Positions 25,993 through 35,090 of a DNA stretch of 64,000 nucleotides are shown piece after piece. The stretch lies in contig JAUNUP010000004.1 of NCBI GenBank assembly GCA_030538115.1, forward strand, positions 4,050-68,049. The letters run 5' to 3'. The translations under genes and the position numbers were made by a program. Each line of letters opens with the position of its first letter. Position 1 is the first letter of the stretch. This DNA comes from Dermatophilus congolensis. Its GTDB lineage: Bacteria; Actinomycetota; Actinomycetes; Actinomycetales; Dermatophilaceae. The notes under the pieces were generated by a model. That model was not told the DNA's origin and ran no database searches. It saw nothing but the letters and a program-made list of their open reading frames with translations.

Positions 25993-27450
25993 TCAGTAGG
26001 CGAAGACGAGCGCGTCGTCGTCGCTGTCGGACTTGGCGGGGTCGACCGGGTCGGGAACGGCCTCGGCGCCCAGCTTGGTGTACTTGAGGAACAGCTTCAC
26101 CTCTACCACGGCGAGAACACCGTAGAGCAAGGTGTAGACGACCATCGAGAAGAGCACCTCACCCGAGCTGACGCCGGGGGAGACCGCGGTGGCGGTGGTC
26201 ATGAGCTCGTGCACGGCCCACGGCTGGCGGCCGATCTCGGTGAAGATCCATCCGAACGAGTTGGCGAACAGCGGCATGAACGGCGCCGCGAGAATCGCCA
26301 GGTGCCACCACGACGGCTTGAGGCTTCCCTCGGGTGCGTTCTTGCGGGTGGCCCACAGCACGAGCAGCGAAATGCCGATGCCGACGAAGCCCATTCCCAT
26401 CATCAGACGGAAGGTCCAGTACGTGCCCGGAATGTTGGGCGTGTACGCGGTCTTCGTGTCGACCGTGAGCGAGTTGTCGGCGAATTCGGCCTGCATCTGC
26501 TCGCGCAGGTCGTAGATGCCTTCGATCTCGGCGTTGAGGTCGCCCTTGCCGAGGTACGAGAGAAGGCCGGGGATCTGGATCCAGTGCTTCGCGTTCTCGC
26601 CGTCGAGGTCGCCGGTGGTGAACACGGAGAACGGGGCGTGCGATTCGGTGTTGTAGTGCGCCTCGGCAGCGGCCATCTTCATGGGCTGCACGTCGGTCAT
26701 GACCTTGCCCTGCAGGTCACCGCTGACGCACACGCCGATGGAGGCGATCAGCGTCACGAGCGCGCCGATGCGGGCGGCCTTGAGGTACATCGGCCGGTCG
26801 ACCTTGGCCGACGGGTCGGTGTAGCGGCGGCGCAGGTGGTACATCGCGACGGCCATCACTACTGCGCCACCGGTCATGTAGGCGGCTGTGATGACGTGGG
26901 GGAAGGTGACGAGCTGAACCGGGTTGGTGAGCACGGCGACGAAGTCGACGAGTTCGGCGCGGCCGGTCTCGGGGTTGTACTCGTAGCCGACGGGGTTCTG
27001 CATGAACGAGTTGGCGGCGAGGATGAAGAAGGCCGACATCACGGTGCCGATGTGCACGAGCCACATGGTCGCGGCGTGCAATTTCTCGGGAATGCGGCCC
27101 CAACCGAAGACCCACAGGCCGATGAACGTCGACTCCAAGAAGAAGGTCAGCAGCGCCTCGAACGCCAGCGGGGCGCCGAAGATGTCGCCGACGAACCGGG
27201 AGTAGTCGCTCCAGTTCATGCCGAACTGGAATTCCTGCACGATTCCGGTGACGAGACCCAGAGCGAAGTTGATGAGGAACAACTTGCCGAAGAATCGAGT
27301 CAGCTTGTACCACTGCGGATTGTGGGTCCGCACCCAGGCCGTGTGGAATGACGCGACTAACGCTGACATTCCGATCGTGATGGGTACGAACAGGAAGTGG
27401 TAAACGGTGGTGATGGCGAATTGCCACCGCGCCAGATCCAGTGCGTCCAT
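25993..27450 (-). CDS. cydA: Cytochrome bd oxidase subunit I
   Basis: 485 residues from ATG 27450, preceded by AAAGGAGAG. It oxidises menaquinol and reduces O2 at the cytoplasmic membrane. His18 in TTVYHFLFVP is the heme b595 ligand. GluLeu-rich FEALLTFFLESTF holds the conserved acidic residues. The His in FPHVITAAY and the Met in RLMMGMGF match heme b558 ligands. The Q-loop opens GDLQGKVMTDVQPMKMAAAE and is of the short type. It is the first gene of cydAB. The long upstream gap holds two regulator-like palindromes. Confidence 0.96.
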   Translation of the reverse strand: MDALDLARWQFAITTVYHFLFVPITIGMSALVASFHTAWVRTHNPQWYKLTRFFGKLFLINFALGLVTGIVQEFQFGMNWSDYSRFVGDIFGAPLAFEALLTFFLESTFIGLWVFGWGRIPEKLHAATMWLVHIGTVMSAFFILAANSFMQNPVGYEYNPETGRAELVDFVAVLTNPVQLVTFPHVITAAYMTGGAVVMAVAMYHLRRRYTDPSAKVDRPMYLKAARIGALVTLIASIGVCVSGDLQGKVMTDVQPMKMAAAEAHYNTESHAPFSVFTTGDLDGENAKHWIQIPGLLSYLGKGDLNAEIEGIYDLREQMQAEFADNSLTVDTKTAYTPNIPGTYWTFRLMMGMGFVGIGISLLVLWATRKNAPEGSLKPSWWHLAILAAPFMPLFANSFGWIFTEIGRQPWAVHELMTTATAVSPGVSSGEVLFSMVVYTLLYGVLAVVEVKLFLKYTKLGAEAVPDPVDPAKSDSDDDALVFAY

Positions 27451-27608
27451 GCCGACCTCTCCTTTCCCCGTGTATTGCGGCTCCCACGACGCGCCGCGTT
27501 GTGTCGGCCACCCCCCGTGGGTCGTCAGACGGACCCCGCCTGCATCCACATCTTCGTCCGCGAAGTTCTGTGGGTGAGGGGGACTTTGGTCCCTTTGGGG
27601 CAGGTCAG

Positions 27609-27624
27609 ATACCCATGAGGGTAT
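27609..27624. promoter_or_regulatory. Palindrome in the cydAB promoter region
   Basis: ATACCC (27609-27614) and GGGTAT (27619-27624) form a perfect inverted repeat with a 4-base centre, about 160 bases before the cydA start and next to a possible -10 box. The binding protein is not identified. Confidence 0.4.
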
Positions 27625-27771
27625 TAGGTTTATGACTGGACGCAAGTCCGCTGCACCCGGGGCCGTAAGTCGAATCTCGTTGTTGCTCACGGGTAGTCGC
27701 CCCAGTTCAGGTCGCCCGTGAGGAGCTTTCAGGGGGCTCCCAGGAGTCCGCATTGAGGCTTCGTTGTATAC

Positions 27772-27785
27772 GTGAAGTGCGTCAC
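27772..27785. promoter_or_regulatory. CRP/FNR-family-like site upstream of cydAB
   Basis: GTGA-N6-TCAC matches the core of CRP/GlxR sites. Cyclic-AMP receptor control of cydAB is known in Mycobacterium smegmatis. It lies about 320 bases from the cydA start, which is distant, so the role is tentative. Confidence 0.4.
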
Positions 27786-27891
27786 ATACCCAGGTTTCGG
27801 GATGCCGTTAACGCGAAAATGGCATAACAAAGGGGCTCGCGTGCTCATTGCGAGAAGGTCGCAAACTAGTGCTCGGTCACGCCACGTGCGC

Positions 27892-28899
27892 TTATGTCAG
27901 GTCGCGGCGGTCGCTTTCGGTTGCGGGGCGCACGACAAGGCGTGTCCAGGCGCCGACATAGATGCGGTCGTCGGCATCGACTTCGACCCGACGCCCCGCC
28001 GCGATCGGCTTTTCCGGAGGATTCTCCGCCGCGCCGCCGACGAAAGTGCCGTTCGACGAATCGAGATCCTCGATCCACCAACGGCGCCCGTCTGTCGTGA
28101 GGCGCGCGTGGCGTCGGCTGACCGCGGTGTCGGTGCCGCAGTCGACCTCCGGGCGTACGCTGCGCGCCGCAGAAGGCCGGCCGATGATCGCGCCGGAAGA
28201 GCGCAGCGCCACGAGGTCGGGCGGCCCGGGCGACGGGCACTCGCCCTCGCCCTCCTGAAGCGCGAACCACGTGGGGTCGATCCACACCTCGACCACCCAA
28301 TCGCTCGAAACAGACTGCGACGGAGGGCGGTTCGCGGGGCGGTCGACGTGCACGTCGACGTTGCCCTGTTGCTCGTACGCCACCGGAGGCGGTGCGGCCG
28401 CGGGGGGCGCCGGCACCGCCGGGCGGGATGCCGGAGGGGGCGTGGGCGCCGGGTGCGGAGCCGGTGTCGGCTCCCGCGGCGGCTCGGGTGTCGCCTCCGG
28501 GGAGGGCGCGGGGTCCGGGTCGGATGCAGGTTCAGGGGACGGGGCCGACGCAGGTGACGACTCCTGACTTGGCTCCGGGCTCGGCTCCGGCTTCTTCGCG
28601 GGGGTCGGGTCCGCGAGGTAGGTGCCGTCGGCGAGCGGGATGCGCTCTGGCAGAGCCCCGGTCGTGAAGTCGAAGCCGCAGCTCTCGCAGAACAGGTTGG
28701 CCGCAGGGTTCACCGCACCGCAGTGGGAGCACTCCTGCCTCGATGCGGCCGGTGTCGCCCCGGCGGCGGGGGTGGTGGGCGCCGCGGCCGGGGGCGGCGT
28801 CGGGGCCGCTGGTGCTGAAGCCGCCACCATCGGCAGGCCGCAGATGTCGCAGTAGTCCTGCGACGTCGAGGCGTGCCCGTCGGGGCAGACCCGGCTCAC
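27892..28899 (-). CDS. FHA-domain protein with N-terminal zinc ribbons
   Basis: 335 residues from GTG 28899, overlapping the vWA gene stop by 4 bases. Two cysteine modules lie at the N-terminus: CPDGH...YCDICG (residues 5-21) and CSHCG...CESCGF (about 57-75). A Pro/Glu/Ala-rich linker of roughly 100 residues follows. The C-terminal FHA domain (about 225-325) shows IIGRPS, SRRHARL and SSNGTF, the phosphothreonine-binding residues. It likely reads phosphorylation by the kinase encoded in the same operon, as GarA/OdhI do for mycobacterial and corynebacterial PknG, though this protein is not a GarA orthologue. It is the last gene of the cluster. Confidence 0.85.
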   Translation of the reverse strand: MSRVCPDGHASTSQDYCDICGLPMVAASAPAAPTPPPAAAPTTPAAGATPAASRQECSHCGAVNPAANLFCESCGFDFTTGALPERIPLADGTYLADPTPAKKPEPSPEPSQESSPASAPSPEPASDPDPAPSPEATPEPPREPTPAPHPAPTPPPASRPAVPAPPAAAPPPVAYEQQGNVDVHVDRPANRPPSQSVSSDWVVEVWIDPTWFALQEGEGECPSPGPPDLVALRSSGAIIGRPSAARSVRPEVDCGTDTAVSRRHARLTTDGRRWWIEDLDSSNGTFVGGAAENPPEKPIAAGRRVEVDADDRIYVGAWTRLVVRPATESDRRDLT

Positions 28900-30173
28900 T
28901 TACGCACCCGCGTCGTCTTGGTCGAGGCGGTGTCGAGGGCCATCTCGTCGAGCTTGTCGACCCCGCGCTTGAGTCGCACGGTGCCGGTGGCGGCGTCGTC
29001 GATGTCGACCACGCGTGAGAGGCGATCGGTGGCCGCGGCGTCGCCGGCCTCGTTCGCGAGTTGCACAGCCCGGCCGAGTTTGGTTGTTGCCGTGCGGTCG
29101 TCGCCAACGGCCTTCGCGGCGAGGCCCTGCTGGATGGCCGTGGCCATCTCGGTCTGGCCCGTGTAGTGGGCGACCTCGGGGTTGATGCGGGCGGTGAGCG
29201 AGTCGTCGCCCGACCAGCGCGCCTTGACGAGACCCTGCGTCACGACCTGGCCCCCCTCCGAGAGCTGCACGCGGGCGGCGAGCTGCTCGGCTCCGACAGC
29301 CTTGGCGGGCAGACGCACCGCTACGTGGTAATCGCGGCTCTCGTCTCCCCACGCTCCGGTCGGGTAGACGCCGGTGAGCGGCCCCTCCGAGCGGCGGCGG
29401 GGCGTGAGGTCTTCTAGCGTCGGGGCGACCTGGCGCACGAACAGGACCTCGGCTCCCTGCGGCGCCCACACCTTGAGCGACGCCTCGGCCACGCCGCGCC
29501 CCATCGCCGTGCGCATGAGCGACTCGAACTCGGCCGCCATGTCTTCTCGGCGGGGGATGAGACCGACCGTGCCCATGAGCGCGTCGGAGATGCGGCGCAC
29601 CTCGTCGACCACCCACGCGGCACCGAGGCCACGGCAGTCGGCCTGGAACCGGCCGCGCACGGTCTCGATCGCCTTGGTGAGCTGCTCGGGAGTCTCGTGC
29701 TGGTTCTCGCCGTCGGTGAGCAGCATGACGTGCTTCTGCGTGAGGCTCGGCACGGTGTCGAAGAGTTGCGCCGCAGCGAGCAGCCAGGTGCCCATCGCGG
29801 TGCCGCCGTCGGCGTAGAGGCGGGCCAGCGACTGCTTGGCGGCCGTGCGGGTCTGCGGCGACATGCGCACCATGGCGGCCGAGTACCCGTCGGGGTAGCA
29901 CAGGCGGGCCTGGTGGTTACCGGCGATGACAGCGAACCAGACTCCGTCGAGGATCTGGTCGAGCGCCGCGGCCGCCGCGTACTGCGCCGCCCGCACACCC
30001 GCCTCCTCCATCGAGCGCGACGTGTCGACGACGATGATCTCGCCCGCGTCACCGCTGCCGCTCTGCCCGGCGCCTCCGGCTCCGGTGCAGGTCACAGTGA
30101 CGATCGCGTGCACATCGGTGCCACCCTCGGGCAAGAACTCGTTCTGGTAGACCCCGGTGGTGAACTCGGCCAT
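28896..30173 (-). CDS. von Willebrand factor A (TerY-like) protein
   Basis: 425 residues from ATG 30173; the longer frame to 30662 lies inside the phosphatase gene. The vWA domain starts near residue 45 with the MIDAS triad: DTSRS at 50-54, Thr in DGGTAMG, and Asp in LLTDGENQ. The C-terminal half (about 230-425) is a beta-rich region followed by a helical segment with LAAKAVGDDRTATTKLGRAV, resembling a repeat scaffold. vWA proteins of this sort are adaptors that bind metal and partner proteins. It starts 2 bases after the phosphatase stop and overlaps the FHA gene. Confidence 0.87.
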   Translation of the reverse strand: MAEFTTGVYQNEFLPEGGTDVHAIVTVTCTGAGGAGQSGSGDAGEIIVVDTSRSMEEAGVRAAQYAAAAALDQILDGVWFAVIAGNHQARLCYPDGYSAAMVRMSPQTRTAAKQSLARLYADGGTAMGTWLLAAAQLFDTVPSLTQKHVMLLTDGENQHETPEQLTKAIETVRGRFQADCRGLGAAWVVDEVRRISDALMGTVGLIPRREDMAAEFESLMRTAMGRGVAEASLKVWAPQGAEVLFVRQVAPTLEDLTPRRRSEGPLTGVYPTGAWGDESRDYHVAVRLPAKAVGAEQLAARVQLSEGGQVVTQGLVKARWSGDDSLTARINPEVAHYTGQTEMATAIQQGLAAKAVGDDRTATTKLGRAVQLANEAGDAAATDRLSRVVDIDDAATGTVRLKRGVDKLDEMALDTASTKTTRVRK

Positions 30174-30175
30174 GC

Positions 30176-31618
30176 TCAATTGCTCCCGTCGTTCGGCACT
30201 GGCTGCAGCGGCGGCGTGCTCTGCACGGTTGGTGCCGGTATCTCCTGCGTCGGCTCGGTTGCCGTTTCCAGCTGGCTTTGTTGCGACTGGTGCGACTCCT
30301 GTGTCTGCTGCGACGCATGAACGCTGTCGATGCGAGCCAGCGCCACAGTGACATTGTCCTGCCCACCGCACGCGTTCGCCCAATCGACCAGGGCGGATGC
30401 GAGGTCGACGACGCCGGCGTCGGGCGGGAGGCCGCTTCGGGCCTGCTGCAGCGCGCCCGCGATCTCCTCGGGGGCGGAGGCGTAATTCCACAGGCCGTCG
30501 GAGCAGACCATGAGGTAGCCGGGCGCGTCGAGGGTGAGGCTGGCGACCTCGGGCGTCATGTCTGGGCAGTCGACCCCGAGCCACTTGGTGATCGTGTGGG
30601 CGTGCGGGCCGCGCTCGGCCTCCGCGGGGTCGACGCCCAGGCGGATCTGCTCGTTCGCCCACGAATCGTCGGTCGTGAGGCGCTGCGGGCCGCCCGCGTC
30701 GGGCAGCCAGTACGCGCGGCTGTCGCCCAGCGACGCCACCGCTGCCGTGTCGCCTTCGACGACGGCGGCAACGAACGTGCAGGCAGGGTGTCCGGCTTTG
30801 CGGATGCCCGAGAGGTCGGGGGCGCCGTCGTCGGGCATCTCGGTGATCTCGCGCACAGCGTCGGCGGCAGCCTCGGTCGCGGCGACCAAGCGTCTGGAGA
30901 GGGCTCCGACCAGCGCGGCAGCCACCCCGGCGAGGCCGGTCGAACGCGTCGACGTGAGCACGTCAAGGGCCGCCTGTACCGCGGCGCTGCTCGCCTCCGC
31001 AGACCTCGGGGCGGTCGAGACGCCGTCGGCGACAACCATCGCGATGCGGCGCGTGCCGTCGTCGCTCGCCGCGACCGCGGTCGCGTCTTCGTTGGTGACG
31101 TGCCGGATGCCGCGATCACACACGGCCGCGACGCCATAGCCGGCGTCGATCTCGTAGTGCAGGCGCTCGTCGGGGCGGGCCGCGCCGCACTGGTCGCAGT
31201 AGCCCTCGACCCCGTATGTGCCGCCGCACTCGCGGCACACGTCTGCCGGGTCGGGCGCGGCCTGCGGCTCGGGTTCGGGGCTGTCGGTGAGCAGCGGAGT
31301 TCCGCCGAGCACGAGCATCCCTTGCGGCTCAGGGGGTGCCGGCGGCGGCTCTTCGACCGGCGTGACCGGCGTGACCGGGTCGGGAGGCGTCAGCGGCGTG
31401 ATCTCGGTCGTCTCGGGCAGAGTTTCGACCGCCGCCTCAGGCGCAGCCTCGGCCGGTGGCTCGACGGCTGCGTCGGGAGCCGTCAGCTCCTGCGTCGGCG
31501 GAAGCGGCTCAGGCGTCGATTCAGGCATGGTTTCAGGGGCAACTTGCGGCGCAGGGGCGGGAGCCGGCTCGGGAACCGTTGTCTCGCCCTGCGGTTGCCG
31601 GGTCAGATCAGGGTCCAT
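30176..31618 (-). CDS. PP2C-family Ser/Thr phosphatase with zinc knuckle
   Basis: 480 residues. Residues 1-125 are Pro/Glu/Thr-rich. A cysteine knuckle (CRECGG...GYCDQCG) lies at about 127-145. The PP2C domain spans about 155-440 with VVADGVST, SLGDSRAYWL, CSDGLWNYAS and GGQDNVTVAL, supplying the metal-binding aspartates, so it should be active on phospho-Ser/Thr. A Gln/Thr/Pro-rich tail follows. It overlaps the kinase gene by 16 bases (31603-31618), so it is the natural antagonist of that kinase. Confidence 0.9.
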   Translation of the reverse strand: MDPDLTRQPQGETTVPEPAPAPAPQVAPETMPESTPEPLPPTQELTAPDAAVEPPAEAAPEAAVETLPETTEITPLTPPDPVTPVTPVEEPPPAPPEPQGMLVLGGTPLLTDSPEPEPQAAPDPADVCRECGGTYGVEGYCDQCGAARPDERLHYEIDAGYGVAAVCDRGIRHVTNEDATAVAASDDGTRRIAMVVADGVSTAPRSAEASSAAVQAALDVLTSTRSTGLAGVAAALVGALSRRLVAATEAAADAVREITEMPDDGAPDLSGIRKAGHPACTFVAAVVEGDTAAVASLGDSRAYWLPDAGGPQRLTTDDSWANEQIRLGVDPAEAERGPHAHTITKWLGVDCPDMTPEVASLTLDAPGYLMVCSDGLWNYASAPEEIAGALQQARSGLPPDAGVVDLASALVDWANACGGQDNVTVALARIDSVHASQQTQESHQSQQSQLETATEPTQEIPAPTVQSTPPLQPVPNDGSN

Positions 31619-33930
31619 GGGCGCACCTCATTGGCCTTGTCTACGAGCGCGACTCGCTCGGCGGTGTCGGGGGTGAGTTCGGCGAGCCTGCGATAGGCGT
31701 CTTCGAGAGCCAGGCGCAGCGGACGCTCCTGGGCACGGATGCCGTCGATCTTGGCATCGCGGGGAACCTTGGCGGTGCCGCTGATGCGATCGAGGGCGGT
31801 ACGCAGCGTCTCCACGCGGAAGGCGGCCTTCTCGTACGGCGAGACCCGCAGACCCGAGACCTCGCGCAGGGCGGCGTCGAGAGGCTCGATGCCGGGTTTG
31901 TGAGCGGTGAGTTCGGCCTTCAGCCAGACGGCCCTCGGGTGCGCCGCGCTGGAGCGGGGCACGAGGTCGAGAGCCTCGATCGCGCCGTCGGTGTTGCCCG
32001 ACTTCGCCCGTACCCGGGCCACGCCGAACGCCGCAGCGGTGCCGTAGCTCGCGTCGCAGCGCAGGCACGTGAGGTACTGCGCCTCGGCCTCGTCGGTGCG
32101 TCGCTGCAGCTCACGCACGAGCCCGAGGGCCAGGTGAGGCGCAACCTCGCCGGGTAGCTGCTCGTAGACGGTGGTGAAGCTGTCGGCCGCGGTCGCGTAG
32201 TCCTCGCGGTCGGTGGCGGAGAGGGCGTGGATCCACAGCGCCCGCCAGTCCCAGGGGTCGGCGGCGAGGATCTCGTCGACCGTCTTGGCTACCTCCGCGT
32301 GGCGGCCCATGCGCAGCAGCACCCGGGCCTCGCCCAGCATCACCTCGGCGGTTCGCTCGGGCGCCTGGCGCAGGGCGACGAGGCGCTTGTCCGGGTCTTG
32401 CCCGCGCAGTCCGGCGAGCCACGAGATCATCGGGTCGGTCTCGTCGGCGCGCAGGGCGGGCAACTCCCACCAGCCGAGCGTCTCGCTGACGACGAGGGGC
32501 GGCTCGAACAGCGCCGAGGCTACGGCCTGGGCCGACGGGCCTACCCCGGGGCGGTTCGACACGACCTCCCGGAGCACACCGACCAACTGGGCGCGGAATT
32601 CTTCGATCGACTGGAACCGGTCGGCCGGGTCGAGCGCGCACGCCTTGGCGACCAGACGGAAGAACGGGTCGTGCTCGCGAAAGGCGGGCACCTCGTGCGC
32701 GGGCGGCAGGCTGGTCGCGTATTGGCTTTGGTAGCCCCGGAATTCGCTGGTGAGCACGACGAGCGTGCGACCGATCGTGTAGATGTCGGAGGCGATCGAC
32801 GGGCCGACCTCGGCCACCTCGGGCGCTTGGTAGCCGACCGTGCCGTAGATCGGCGAGTCGAGGTCGTCGATCGCGCGCATGCCCCCGAGGTCGATGAGCT
32901 TGACCTGGTCGCCGACCTGGATGAGGTTGTCGGGCTTGAAATCGCAGTAGAGCAGCCCGGAGTCGTGCATGTACGCGAACGCGGGCAGGATGCCGAGCAC
33001 GTAGGCGAGCGCGTGCTCGACCGGCAGCGGATCGTACGTGCCGCCCTTGGCGATGAGCCGGTCTTTGAGGATCTGCTTGAGGCTCTTGCCGCCCACGTAC
33101 TCCATCACCGTGTAGCCGGCGCCGTCGTGCGTGATGACGTTGTAGACCGCCACGATGAGCGGGTGTTCGACGCGGGCGAGGAAGGCCTGCTCGGCCTCCG
33201 CGGCGGCGACGGCGTCGGCGTCACCGGCGTTGAGCAGGCCCTTGAGCACGACCCAGCGGTTCGAGACGTTGCGGTCGCGCGCGAGGTAGATCCAGCCCAG
33301 GCCACCGTGGGCGAGCGGGCCGACGATCTCGTACTGCCCGGCCACGAGGTCGCCCGGGTGCAGCTTGGGCGTGAACGAGTACGGGTTGCGGCACTGGGGG
33401 CAATAGCCCTCAGCGCGTCCGGGCACGTCACCGTGGGTGCGGCCGACTGCGGCGCCGCAACTCGGGCAGTTGCGCTTGCTCTCGGCGACGACCGGGTTCG
33501 GCATCACGGCGTCGGCCGGGTCGGTCATCGGCACGGTCGGCACATGCGTGAGACCTGCGCCGAGCCCTGCGGTGCGCGCGCGAGTGGGACGCACGCGGCG
33601 CCGCGCCGACGAACTGCGCGCGGAGCCGATCGTCACCACAGCCGACTGCTCCTCGGGCATCTCGGCGTCCGAGCCGTTGCCTCCCGCCCGCCCCTGCGGA
33701 GAACTGGCGGAGGGAGTCGAGGTGCCGCGTGACGACGTGCGCGCTTGCGGGGCCGGCGGCGTGTTCTGCGCGGCCTCGCTCTCCGCAGTGCTGGTCGCGT
33801 CGGCGGTGGGCACGGTCGAGGTCGTCTGCACGCCCTCGGGGGCCGGGAATCCGCAGTAGTCGCAGTACCCGTCGACGTAGTGGCCGGGGCAGCCGGTCTG
33901 CGTGCAGCGGACCGCAGGGGTGGTGGTCAT
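31603..33930 (-). CDS. pknG: PknG-like Ser/Thr protein kinase with rubredoxin and TPR domains
   Basis: 775 residues, close to the 750 of M. tuberculosis PknG. An N-terminal knuckle (CTQTGC...GYCDYCGFP) precedes a disordered stretch. A rubredoxin-like domain (CPSCG ... GYCPQCRNPYSF, near residue 155-190) leads into the kinase domain, which has an unusual glycine loop HGGLGWIYLA, catalytic Lys in WVVLKGLL, catalytic loop LLYCDFKPDNL and DLG in place of DFG, all PknG hallmarks. The C-terminal third is TPR-like helices. There is no membrane helix. In mycobacteria PknG phosphorylates GarA and regulates 2-oxoglutarate metabolism. The glnX and glnH neighbours are absent here. Confidence 0.9.
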   Translation of the reverse strand: MTTTPAVRCTQTGCPGHYVDGYCDYCGFPAPEGVQTTSTVPTADATSTAESEAAQNTPPAPQARTSSRGTSTPSASSPQGRAGGNGSDAEMPEEQSAVVTIGSARSSSARRRVRPTRARTAGLGAGLTHVPTVPMTDPADAVMPNPVVAESKRNCPSCGAAVGRTHGDVPGRAEGYCPQCRNPYSFTPKLHPGDLVAGQYEIVGPLAHGGLGWIYLARDRNVSNRWVVLKGLLNAGDADAVAAAEAEQAFLARVEHPLIVAVYNVITHDGAGYTVMEYVGGKSLKQILKDRLIAKGGTYDPLPVEHALAYVLGILPAFAYMHDSGLLYCDFKPDNLIQVGDQVKLIDLGGMRAIDDLDSPIYGTVGYQAPEVAEVGPSIASDIYTIGRTLVVLTSEFRGYQSQYATSLPPAHEVPAFREHDPFFRLVAKACALDPADRFQSIEEFRAQLVGVLREVVSNRPGVGPSAQAVASALFEPPLVVSETLGWWELPALRADETDPMISWLAGLRGQDPDKRLVALRQAPERTAEVMLGEARVLLRMGRHAEVAKTVDEILAADPWDWRALWIHALSATDREDYATAADSFTTVYEQLPGEVAPHLALGLVRELQRRTDEAEAQYLTCLRCDASYGTAAAFGVARVRAKSGNTDGAIEALDLVPRSSAAHPRAVWLKAELTAHKPGIEPLDAALREVSGLRVSPYEKAAFRVETLRTALDRISGTAKVPRDAKIDGIRAQERPLRLALEDAYRRLAELTPDTAERVALVDKANEVRPWTLI

Positions 33931-35090
33931 CGGCGACCTCGCTTGCGCAGTGCGCTGGTGTAGGCCTGCACCGCGGCGGCGAGCGCGGCGAGGCGGTCGG
34001 TGTCGGTGGGCTGCTCGGCGGCGGTCTTCTCGACGAGCGCCATGAGGGCGGCCAGGTCATCGGATGCCCCCGGCACGTCGGTGACCTGAGCTCCTTCGGC
34101 GGCATACGAGCGGGCCAGGCCCTCCAACTCGTTCTTGCGGTCGAGGGCGGAGGCGTAGGCCGTGTGCACCTGGTCGAGGGCTGCGCCGACGCGGTCGAGC
34201 TTGGCGAGGTACGCCTCGAGCTGGGTGAGGTCGGTGGGCACGTCGCCGAGGGCGTTCACGTCGGGGATACCGAGATGGGGCACCGGGCGAACCTGCTGTT
34301 GGGCGTAAGCGGCCAGGCCGCGCACCGCCTCTCCGCGGGCCTCCAGCTCGGCGCGCACCTGGGCGGCGTGCTGGTGGTCGTTCTTCGCCTTCGCCCGGTT
34401 CGACGCCGCCACGATGAGGTCGCGCTCCGTCGTGGCGAGAGCGGCCTCGATCGGGCCGAGCAGACCCCCCACGTCGGCGCCCCGCTTGGCGCGCTCGGTG
34501 ATGTCGACGACGCGGCGGTCGAGGTCGATGAGCGCGGCCTGCGCCGAACCTCGGTTCTCGGACGGGATGAGTTGCACCTGGTCACGCACCCGCTCCACCT
34601 GGGCCCGCAGCTCGTGTACGCGGTTGACGGTGTCGGGCTCGGTGCCGTCGATACGCAGCGCGGCGCGAAGGGAGGCCGCGAGCGTGTCGGAGAGGCGACA
34701 CGCCTCGGGCAGCGACACCGACAGCGCCCCGCCGGCCCCGCCCGCTGCGTCGACGGATGCGTTCGCGCTGCTCACAGTGTCGAGCCGGCCCCAGATGAGC
34801 GTGATGATGCGGCGACGTTCGGCCTCCAGAACCCGGCCGTTGTCCCACGTGTTGACGAGCAGGTCGTGACGGTCAGCGATCGACTTCCACAGGGCCATCG
34901 ACAAGATGATGTCGCCCGTGTGCGCCTGCCCGTCGGCAGAGCGGAGACTCGCCTCGTCGAGCTGGTCGAGTTCGACCCGGCGCCTGTCGCGCCACGTGCC
35001 GAGCGCGTCGAGGTAGGCGAGAATCTGTTCGGCGGGGGCGTCCTGCCCCATCGCACCCGGTGCCTGCGGGGCCGCCGCGTAGGCGCTCAT
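33927..35090 (-). CDS. Coiled-coil-rich protein of the PknG/TelA locus, unknown function
   Basis: 387 residues from ATG 35090 (AGGAG at 5-base spacing). It is almost entirely helical with heptad-like stretches (for example RVHELRAQVERVRDQVQLI) and few hydrophobic membrane segments. No known catalytic motif is seen. The start overlaps the stop of the membrane-protein gene and its stop overlaps the kinase start, so expression must be coupled to both. It probably acts as a scaffold or substrate of the kinase. Confidence 0.75.
   Translation of the reverse strand: MSAYAAAPQAPGAMGQDAPAEQILAYLDALGTWRDRRRVELDQLDEASLRSADGQAHTGDIILSMALWKSIADRHDLLVNTWDNGRVLEAERRRIITLIWGRLDTVSSANASVDAAGGAGGALSVSLPEACRLSDTLAASLRAALRIDGTEPDTVNRVHELRAQVERVRDQVQLIPSENRGSAQAALIDLDRRVVDITERAKRGADVGGLLGPIEAALATTERDLIVAASNRAKAKNDHQHAAQVRAELEARGEAVRGLAAYAQQQVRPVPHLGIPDVNALGDVPTDLTQLEAYLAKLDRVGAALDQVHTAYASALDRKNELEGLARSYAAEGAQVTDVPGASDDLAALMALVEKTAAEQPTDTDRLAALAAAVQAYTSALRKRGRR

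Larger units (their letters stand above)
27451..27891. other. cyd promoter region
   Basis: 441 bases without a supported gene between cydA and the FHA gene (which ends here on the same strand). It is AT-richer than average and contains the palindrome at 27609-27624, the CRP-like site at 27772-27785, and a TAATAC-type -10 candidate on the minus strand overlapping the first palindrome. Confidence 0.6.

Noticed and set aside
27796-27810. GATGCCGTTAAC shared with the region near 51130
   Set aside because: A single shared 12-mer is expected by chance in 64 kb, and the surrounding sequence does not match.
28900-30662. Alternative frames and N-terminal extension at the vWA gene
   Set aside because: They overlap the PP2C gene or read the wrong strand frame, and have Arg/Pro/Ala-biased translations.
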